Assembly: GCA_016296635.1 (NCBI GenBank)
Contig: JAEDIZ010000010.1
Location: forward strand, 1-37,410
Reading direction: 5' to 3'
Source: Oscillospiraceae bacterium
GTDB lineage: Bacteria > Bacillota > Clostridia > Oscillospirales > Oscillospiraceae
DNA length: 37,410 nucleotides
Shown here: one piece after another, positions 32,466-37,410 of the stretch
How positions within the stretch are numbered: the stretch's first letter is position 1
How the letters are laid out: every line of letters starts with the position of its first letter
The notes under the pieces: generated by a model
What the model was told of the DNA's origin: nothing
The model's input: the letters and a program-made list of their open reading frames with translations, nothing else
The model's database searches: none
Program-made: the position numbers and the translations under genes

Positions 32466-33188
32466 TTATCTCTCCTCTCCGACGGGATTCGACAGCTCAA
32501 GGAATACATCCTCGAGTGCCTTGTCGCCCTTGACATCCTCCATGGAACCGGAGGTGACCAGTCTGCCGTTTTTGATGATGGCAACGCAGTCGCAGAGCTT
32601 TTCCGCCACTTCCAGCACATGCGTGGAGAAGAAGATCGCGCCGCCGCGGTCACAATGCTCCCGCATGAGGGTCTTGAGCTGGTGGGATGCGGTGGGATCC
32701 AAGCCGACAAAGGGCTCATCCATGATGATCAGCTTCGGATCATGCAGCAGCGCAGCGATGACCGCCAGCTTCTGCTTCATGCCGTGGGAATACGCGGAAA
32801 TGGGCTGCGCCAAATCATCGGTCAGACCGAACATATCCGCATATTTTGCGATGCGCTCTTCGCGCTGCTTCTTCGAAACGCCGTAAATATCGGCTACGAA
32901 ATTCAGATATTTGATGCCGGACAGAAATTCATACAGATCGGGATTGTCCGGGATATAGGCAAGCTCTCGCTTGCAGCCCAAAGGATCGTCCTTGACGGAT
33001 TTTCCGCACACATGGATTTCACCTGCATCGAAATTCAGTATGCCGATGGCCGCTTTGATCGTGGTAGTCTTGCCTGCGCCGTTGGGGCCGATAAAGCCGT
33101 AGATCTGTCCGGGCATAATATGCAGAGAAAGATCGTCAACCGCCTTTTTCTCCCCGTAGATTTTTGTCAGATGTTCAATTTTCAGCAT
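32466..33188 (-). CDS. ABC transporter ATP-binding protein
   Basis: Cytoplasmic ATPase subunit of 240 residues, the normal size. Walker A GPNGAGKTT is at 34-42, the signature is YSHGMKQKLAVIAALL (a divergent LSGGQ as in many ABC-2 exporters), Walker B LIIMDEPFVGLDP, and the H-loop IFFSTHVLEVAE. GGAGG precedes ATG 33188, which lies inside the end of the small Gly/Met protein gene (14-nt overlap), implying translational coupling. It partners the permease directly downstream. Confidence 0.95.
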   Translation of the reverse strand: MLKIEHLTKIYGEKKAVDDLSLHIMPGQIYGFIGPNGAGKTTTIKAAIGILNFDAGEIHVCGKSVKDDPLGCKRELAYIPDNPDLYEFLSGIKYLNFVADIYGVSKKQREERIAKYADMFGLTDDLAQPISAYSHGMKQKLAVIAALLHDPKLIIMDEPFVGLDPTASHQLKTLMREHCDRGGAIFFSTHVLEVAEKLCDCVAIIKNGRLVTSGSMEDVKGDKALEDVFLELSNPVGEER

Positions 33189-33414
33189 CGTCCGTTTCCT
33201 CCTGTTCCGGTTTCTTTTTGATGCTCGTGCAGATCACCATGCCGATGCACATGCCGATACTCATTCCGATGCACATGCCCGTCGGGCCCTTGTCCAACAG
33301 CATCCCGAATGTCATGCCGAGGGACATTCCGATGCATATACCAAAGGACATGTAGTTTTCTTCTTTTTCTTCCGGTTCACCGGTCATTTCCGGCTTCTGC
33401 GGCTTGCGTTTCAT
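33175..33414 (-). CDS. Small glycine-zipper membrane protein, Gly/Met-rich
   Basis: A 79-residue protein I do not recognise. It has charged ends and a core with glycine every fourth residue: G25, G29, G33, G37 and, after a DKGPTG turn, G46, G50, G54, G58. Met follows most of these glycines. The pattern would let two membrane helices pack tightly as a hairpin or oligomer. AAAGGAAG precedes the ATG at 33414. It overlaps the ABC ATPase start by 14 nt and so belongs to that operon. Its start is 63 bp from the palindromic CIRCE, so heat-shock control is possible. The core is encoded by near-repeats of a 12-nt unit, which suggests growth by duplication. Confidence 0.7.
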   Translation of the reverse strand: MKRKPQKPEMTGEPEEKEENYMSFGICIGMSLGMTFGMLLDKGPTGMCIGMSIGMCIGMVICTSIKKKPEQEETDDAEN

Positions 33415-33477
33415 TTCTCTCGCTTCCTTTCAGATGCGGTTATGACGGACTGCGGCTGCGCTTTGTTCCCGTTTCGC

Positions 33478-33516
33478 TGAATTTTAGCACTCTATGTCAT
33501 AGAGTGCTAAAATTCA
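33478..33516. promoter_or_regulatory. CIRCE operator within a 39-bp perfect palindrome
   Basis: TTAGCACTC (33484-33492), 9-nt spacer, GAGTGCTAA (33502-33510): a perfect CIRCE. The symmetry runs on through spacer and flanks, giving 19-bp arms (33478-33496 and 33498-33516) around one central base. It lies between the divergent small membrane protein and hsp20. TTAGCA and TAAAAT, 18 bp apart, occur on both strands inside it and could act as paired weak promoter boxes, which is inference. Confidence 0.95.
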
Positions 33517-33542
33517 CAATCCGTTCATGAAAAAAGAAAGTT

Positions 33543-33572
33543 TTGTTCATAAACCCAGTCTATCATCATAAT
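33543..33572 (+). promoter_or_regulatory. Possible hsp20 promoter
   Basis: TTGTTC (33543-33548), 18-bp spacer, CATAAT (33567-33572; 5/6). It lies downstream of CIRCE and 67 bp before the hsp20 start. The match is moderate. Confidence 0.5.
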
Positions 33573-33639
33573 TGAAAAAAGAACAGCACAAAATATTGAA
33601 ACAAAACAATTCTTCATTTTTTAACAGGAGGTAACTGAT

Positions 33640-34065
33640 ATGTTAGTACCGTATTCCCGCAGAAACAATTCCATGTTCAATCCGTTCCACGATTTTGATG
33701 CTTTGGAGCGCGCCTTTTTCAATGATACGTCCATCGGCGAATTCAAGACCGACATCCGCGACAGCGGCGACGCCTATGTTCTGGAGGCGGATCTTCCCGG
33801 CTTCAACAAGGACGACATCCATGTGGATCTGAACGGTGAAAACCTGACCATCTCCGCCGAGCGTCATTCTGATTATGAGCAGAAGGATCAGAAGGGCAAT
33901 TACGTCCGCTGCGAACGCTCCTACGGCTCCTACTCCAGAAGCTTTGACGTTTCCGGGATCGATAAGGCCGCCATCAAGGCAGGCTACAAGGACGGCGTTC
34001 TGCGTCTGACGCTTCCGAAGATGCCCGAGCTTGCACCGGAGCAGCGCAGACTGGAAATCGAATAA
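33640..34065 (+). CDS. Small heat shock protein Hsp20 (alpha-crystallin family)
   Basis: ATP-independent holdase that binds denaturing proteins in oligomers. The 141 residues have a short N-terminal arm with FNPFHDFDALERAFF, then the alpha-crystallin domain (~35-130): TDIRDSGDAYVLEADLPGF, DIHVDLNGENLTISAERH, the conserved GSYSRSFDVSGID, and KDGVLRLTLPKMP. The C-terminal IxI-type motif appears as LEIE. AGGAGG lies eight bases before ATG 33640. The CIRCE upstream indicates HrcA control, a class I pattern less usual for hsp20 genes. Confidence 0.95.
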   Translation: MLVPYSRRNNSMFNPFHDFDALERAFFNDTSIGEFKTDIRDSGDAYVLEADLPGFNKDDIHVDLNGENLTISAERHSDYEQKDQKGNYVRCERSYGSYSRSFDVSGIDKAAIKAGYKDGVLRLTLPKMPELAPEQRRLEIE

Positions 34066-34075
34066 GTAAGTTGTC

Positions 34076-34092
34076 AAAGCGGCGCCGCTTTT
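34076..34092 (+). terminator. Weak terminator after hsp20
   Basis: Short palindrome AAAGCGGC/GCCGCTTT (34076-34091), which would fold as a 6-bp stem with a GCGC loop, followed by TCTGTTT. It separates hsp20 from the next promoter. Confidence 0.45.
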
Positions 34093-34096
34093 CTGT

Positions 34097-34125
34097 TTGC
34101 ATTTCCTCCCGAATGCGCGTATGAT
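34097..34125 (+). promoter_or_regulatory. Promoter of the Asp-box protein gene
   Basis: TTGCAT (34097-34102), 17-bp spacer, TATGAT (34120-34125; 5/6), 37 bp before the start codon. Confidence 0.65.
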
Positions 34126-34162
34126 GGACTTACAAATATCACATACGAAGGGAAGCATCCTT

Positions 34163-35284
34163 ATGGAATACATCCGCGCCTGCGAAGTCAATTCCCTCGG
34201 CAGCATCGTTGAAAAAGCCACCCAGATCAGCAACGGTCTGGACGAATCCGCCGCCTGCAGCTCCTCCGTAGTCTATGACAAGCGCTACGGCCTTGTGTTC
34301 ATGGTCTATATGACCGGCACAAGAACCTCCTACGGCGAAAGCACCGGCCGCATCTGTCTGAGCGTATTCTCCCCGTCCCAGCCCACCAATATCCGCTTCC
34401 GCCGGATCGACGAGGGCGTGGGCGGTTCAAGAGGTGTCCTCGTCAACTGTGCCTATCTCATCGGTGAGGCAAGAATCCGGATTCTCTTCACCACGACGAA
34501 GGGACAGCTCGGCGCATTCTACCGCGACTACGATTTTCTGACCGACACCGTTTCCGAGCGCACGGAGGTCTTTCTGCAGGTTGAAGGGCAGGAGCTTCCC
34601 ACCACCAACGAAAGCTATCGGAAATATCTCGCAATGCACGGCTATGCGGATGTGTCAGACAGCGCCTGCATTGTCAACAAGGCCTGCCTTTTTAATGGCG
34701 AAGTCTACACAGCGCTGACCGTGGACGGTGTGTATTATCCCATTCTCTGCAAAATTGAAGAAAATCTGCTCGTTCCCTTCGCCGTCTGTCCCGTGCAGGG
34801 CACCTATGAGTTCCGCTATTACATCGACGATACCGGCATCTACGGCGTTTATCGCTACCCGGTAGACGATCACGGCGTAGCCAAGACCGGCTGGGCGTTC
34901 TCCCATGACGGCGGCAAAAGCTGGGAAAACGAACTTTTTGCCGACGGCATTCAGTCAAGGCCCGACATTCTGCCCTATTACGGCAAGCCCCTCATCGTCT
35001 ATAACTACAAGTCCGACCGCTCCGTGCAGAATTTCCCGCCCATGCACAATTACCGAAACGCCATCAGGATACTCTACGACGGCAAAGTCATTCTTGACTG
35101 CTTCGAGAAATACGGCATCGTGGAGCATACCACCATCGACATCTGCGGCGATCTCTACATGGCGTTTTCCACCTGCGAGCAGGCGCTCCCCGTCATGAAC
35201 GGCACCGCATGGATTGAAGAAGGCCGTCCCGTAGAGCAGGGCAAGGAAGAGATCAAATGGGTCAAGCTGGGATACCTTCTGTAA
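34163..35284 (+). CDS. Asp-box (sialidase-like beta-propeller) protein of unknown function
   Basis: A 373-residue protein. It contains one clear Asp-box, SHDGGKSW (SxDxGxxW), and periodic beta-strand segments consistent with a sialidase-type six-bladed propeller. Other visible segments are SSSVVYDKRYGLVFMVYMTG near the N-terminus and SRPDILPYYGKPLIVYNY plus NFPPMHNYRNAIRILY towards the end. No signal peptide or membrane segment is present, so it should stay in the cytoplasm. I see no convincing FRIP motif or full arginine triad, so sialidase activity is not claimed. ATG 34163 follows AAGGGAAG. It has its own promoter between hsp20 and the response regulator gene. The product could be a glycosidase-like enzyme or a carbohydrate-binding propeller. 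Confidence 0.65.
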   Translation: MEYIRACEVNSLGSIVEKATQISNGLDESAACSSSVVYDKRYGLVFMVYMTGTRTSYGESTGRICLSVFSPSQPTNIRFRRIDEGVGGSRGVLVNCAYLIGEARIRILFTTTKGQLGAFYRDYDFLTDTVSERTEVFLQVEGQELPTTNESYRKYLAMHGYADVSDSACIVNKACLFNGEVYTALTVDGVYYPILCKIEENLLVPFAVCPVQGTYEFRYYIDDTGIYGVYRYPVDDHGVAKTGWAFSHDGGKSWENELFADGIQSRPDILPYYGKPLIVYNYKSDRSVQNFPPMHNYRNAIRILYDGKVILDCFEKYGIVEHTTIDICGDLYMAFSTCEQALPVMNGTAWIEEGRPVEQGKEEIKWVKLGYLL

Positions 35285-35332
35285 TCTGTTTGATCTGACA
35301 ACGCCGCGGCGTGAATGTTTTGGAGAACCGCT

Positions 35333-36013
35333 ATGTATAGACTGTTTATTGTTGAAGACGATGCAGGCATCGCTTCCGCCCTGCAGGAGCTGGCGCAGGC
35401 ATGGGAATTTGAAGTCCGCGTCTGCGAAAACTTTCGCCGCGTGGCGGAGGAAGCCGCGCAGTTCGATCCGCACATCATTCTTCTGGACATCGGTCTGCCC
35501 TTTTTTAACGGCTACCATTGGTGCAGCGAGATCCGCAAAACCTCCAGCGTGCCCATCATTTTCATCTCCTCCGCTTCCGACAGCATGAATATCGTCATGG
35601 CCATGAACATGGGCGCGGACGATTTCATCGCCAAGCCCTTCGATGTAAATGTGCTGATGGCGAAGGTGCAGGCGCTGCTGCGAAGAAGCTATGATTTTTC
35701 GCAGACCGCCAGAGTTCTGTGCCACCGGGGTGCCTTTCTCAATACCGGCGACGGCACGCTTTCGCTGGGCGATCAGAAAATCGCGCTGAGCAAAAATGAA
35801 TACCGCATCCTGCTGCTTTTGATGGAGAACAAGGGCAAAACCGTCAGCCGGGAAAAGCTCATGGAGTCCCTTTGGCAGACGGACTGCTTCGTGGATGAAA
35901 ACACCCTCAGCGTCAATGTGAACCGGCTGCGCAAAAGGCTGGATGCGGCGGGTCTTCCCGATTTCATCACAACAAAATTCGGTGTCGGCTATATTGTGGA
36001 GGAAAAACAATGA
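35333..36013 (+). CDS. OmpR-family response regulator (BceR-like)
   Basis: DNA-binding response regulator of 226 residues. The receiver domain has acidic pair D9-D10 (VEDDAG), phospho-acceptor D52 in ILLDIGLPFFNG, S80 in IIFISSAS, and K101 in DDFIAKPF. The C-terminal winged helix (~125-226) has LSKNEYRILLLLMEN and DENTLSVNVNRLRKRL. GGAGAA precedes ATG 35333. The stop overlaps the kinase start by four bases (ATGA). The order regulator, short kinase, ABC ATPase is that of BceRS-BceAB antimicrobial-peptide detoxification modules. Confidence 0.93.
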   Translation: MYRLFIVEDDAGIASALQELAQAWEFEVRVCENFRRVAEEAAQFDPHIILLDIGLPFFNGYHWCSEIRKTSSVPIIFISSASDSMNIVMAMNMGADDFIAKPFDVNVLMAKVQALLRRSYDFSQTARVLCHRGAFLNTGDGTLSLGDQKIALSKNEYRILLLLMENKGKTVSREKLMESLWQTDCFVDENTLSVNVNRLRKRLDAAGLPDFITTKFGVGYIVEEKQ

Positions 36014-36999
36014 AACTGTTTTTCCGGTATCTTCGCAGCAGGCGCGGCGTTCTTGCCGCTTTTGCGCTCTTTGCCGCGCTTTTCATTCTGACATTTTATC
36101 TCTGCCGGGTTCCGCTGGCCGCTGCCGCATATCCGGCAGGACTCTGCGCACTTTTGGGTACTTCTTTCCTGCTCATCGATTTTTTCCGGACGAAAAAGCG
36201 CCACCGCGCGATCACGCATCTGCAGGAGCAGACCGCCGCTTTCGTCCAGTCGCTTCCCGCGCCGGATACCGTTGAAGAAGCGGATTTGCAGGCTGTCATA
36301 GCCGCTTTGCAGGAGCGCTCGGCGCAGGACGCTTCCCTTTCCGCCGCAAAATACAGCGACATGGAGGACTACTATATCGCATGGGTGCATCAGATCAAGA
36401 CGCCCATTGCCGCCATGAAGCTGACGCTGCAGCAGGATGACTCGACGCTTTCCAGAAAGCTCTCCTCCGACCTTCTGCACATCGAGCAGTATGTGGAAAT
36501 GGTTCTGGCCTATCTGCGTCTTGACAGCGGCAGCACCGACTATGTGTTCCGTCCCTGCAGGCTGGATGACGTCATCCGTCCGGTTCTGCGTAAATTTGCT
36601 CCGGATTTTATCGGCAGGCGGCTGCGGCTGGAGTATGAGCCGATTGAAAAAACCGTCGTCACCGATGAAAAATGGCTCGGCTTCGTTGTGGAGCAGGTAC
36701 TTTCCAACGCGCTCAAATATACAAAAGAGGGCGGCATCTCCATCTACACGGAATCCGAGGCCACACTCTGCATCGCCGATACCGGTATCGGCATTGCCCC
36801 TGCGGATCTGCCGCGCATCTTTGAAAAGGGCTATACCGGCCGCAACGGACGCACCGATCGCTCCGCCAGCGGCATCGGTCTTTATCTGTGCCGCCGGATC
36901 TGCAAAAATCTCGGCGCTAAAATCAGCGCCGTCTCCGAGCCGGACAAGGGCACCGTCATCCGCATCGAACTTGCAAGAGAGCCTTTGCGTGTGGAATAA
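36010..36999 (+). CDS. BceS-like intramembrane-sensing histidine kinase
   Basis: Sensor kinase of 329 residues with two close membrane helices (~14-32 and 37-57) and almost no external loop, as in BceS-type kinases that sense through their ABC partner. The phospho-acceptor is H127 in YYIAWVHQIKTPIAAMKL. N box VEQVLSNALKYTKEGG, G1 IADTGIGI, F-like IFEKGYTGRNGR and G2 SGIGLYLCRRI follow. It is translationally coupled to the regulator by an ATGA overlap. It should phosphorylate that regulator when the downstream BceAB-like transporter meets peptide antibiotics such as bacitracin or lantibiotics; the ligand is unknown. Confidence 0.93.
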   Translation: MKLFFRYLRSRRGVLAAFALFAALFILTFYLCRVPLAAAAYPAGLCALLGTSFLLIDFFRTKKRHRAITHLQEQTAAFVQSLPAPDTVEEADLQAVIAALQERSAQDASLSAAKYSDMEDYYIAWVHQIKTPIAAMKLTLQQDDSTLSRKLSSDLLHIEQYVEMVLAYLRLDSGSTDYVFRPCRLDDVIRPVLRKFAPDFIGRRLRLEYEPIEKTVVTDEKWLGFVVEQVLSNALKYTKEGGISIYTESEATLCIADTGIGIAPADLPRIFEKGYTGRNGRTDRSASGIGLYLCRRICKNLGAKISAVSEPDKGTVIRIELAREPLRVE

Positions 37000-37011
37000 T
37001 TCTTTCAGAAC

Positions 37012-37076
37012 TGTAAGATTTTCAGTGGGAAATGTAAGCCGATTGCATGGCGATTCATTTCCCTTTTTTCTATACT
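37012..37076 (+). promoter_or_regulatory. Likely response-regulator-dependent promoter of the BceAB-like transporter
   Basis: Direct repeats TGTAAG at 37012-37017 and 37033-37038, start to start 21 bp (two helical turns), suit an OmpR-type regulator dimer. A TATACT -10 is at 37071-37076, while the expected -35 position (TGGCGA) is poor, as in activator-dependent promoters. Confidence 0.55.
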
Positions 37077-37104
37077 GATAACAGAAAGAACAGGAGGAAA
37101 CACC

Positions 37105-37410
37105 ATGTCAATTCTTGAAGTTACCAATGTAAAAAAAATCTATACATCCCGCTTCGGCGGCAATCAGGTGCAGGCGCTGAAAAATGTCAGCTTCAGCGTT
37201 GAAGAGGGCGAGTTCGTTGCCATCATGGGCGAATCCGGCTCCGGCAAGACCACGCTTCTGAACATCCTCGCATCGCTGGATACTCCCACCTCCGGCAGCG
37301 TTCTGCTTGACGGGCAGGATCTTTCCAAGATCAAGGAGTCCGCGCAGGCCGCCTTCCGCCGCGATCATCTCGGCTTTGTATTTCAGGAGTTCAATCTGCT
37401 CGACACCTTC
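37105..37410 (+). CDS. BceA-like ABC transporter ATP-binding protein, cut by window end
   Basis: The first 102 residues of an ABC ATPase of the MacB/LolD/BceA group. Visible are the A-loop region (YTSRFGGNQVQALKNV), Walker A GESGSGKTT at 42-50, LNILASLDTPTSGSVLLDG, and the Q-loop FVFQEFNLLDTF where the window ends. AGGAGG (37092-37097) precedes ATG 37105. It is preceded by the two-component genes and the direct-repeat promoter, so a large BceB-type permease is expected just beyond the edge. Confidence 0.92.
   Translation, partial: MSILEVTNVKKIYTSRFGGNQVQALKNVSFSVEEGEFVAIMGESGSGKTTLLNILASLDTPTSGSVLLDGQDLSKIKESAQAAFRRDHLGFVFQEFNLLDTF

Noticed and set aside
1..37410. CRISPR array, prophage, transposase, tRNA or rRNA genes
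   Set aside because: No regularly spaced direct repeats, phage or transposase proteins, or tRNA cloverleaf were seen; the repeats found are palindromic and irregularly placed.

Overview
The window comes from the chromosome of a low-redundancy, moderately GC-rich Clostridia-type Firmicute, probably of the Oscillospiraceae/Ruminococcaceae group. The evidence is the HrcA/CIRCE heat-shock system, SepF and DivIVA, two T-box leaders, strong GGAGG ribosome binding sites, a Bce-type two-component/ABC module, and ferredoxin-dependent 2-oxoacid metabolism. The species cannot be named from this sequence. There are no tRNA or rRNA genes, phage, IS transposase or CRISPR.

Layout. (1) 1-2948, minus: hrcA-grpE-dnaK heat-shock operon behind a promoter and a perfect CIRCE; dnaK is cut by the left edge. 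(2) 3014-5451, minus: a zinc-ribbon/membrane-anchored parvulin-type foldase and a diacylglycerol-kinase-family lipid kinase. (3) 5605-14615, plus: miaB, mutS, a CPBP membrane protease, mutL, miaA and hfq, i.e. both enzymes of the ms2i6A37 tRNA modification, the mismatch-repair pair and an RNA chaperone. The gaps hold several interspersed, highly structured repeats. (4) 14650-17370, plus: a HlyD-like membrane protein and the cell-division genes sepF and divIVA. (5) 17408-20681, plus: an isoleucine T-box and ileS. (6) 20846-28348, minus: a T-box leader with a UAC (Tyr) specifier, then acyl-CoA synthetase, iorA, iorB, paaK, an ACT-domain protein and an aminotransferase. (7) 28372-30804, minus: an M32 carboxypeptidase and glutamate racemase. 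(8) 30823-33414, minus: a small Gly/Met zipper protein with an ABC ATPase and permease. (9) 33478-35284, plus: a second CIRCE, hsp20 and an Asp-box (sialidase-like) protein. (10) 35333-37410, plus: a BceRS-like response regulator and kinase, then the start of a BceA-like ABC ATPase.

The most interesting unit is region 6. Aryl-CoA ligase, indolepyruvate ferredoxin oxidoreductase and aminotransferase can run from aromatic amino acid to arylacetate or in reverse. Placing the operon under a T-box that reads tRNA-Tyr implies it is switched on when tyrosine is scarce. That favours the anabolic direction: arylacetate is activated to arylacetyl-CoA, reductively carboxylated to arylpyruvate and transaminated to tyrosine or phenylalanine. 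The nearby ileS T-box gives an internal alignment that fixes the specifier position.

Other notable points are a 39-bp perfect palindrome that contains the hsp20 CIRCE and could form symmetric divergent promoters, and a pair of homologous intergenic elements whose hairpins differ by compensatory changes. All calls rest on reading the sequence; no database search was run.
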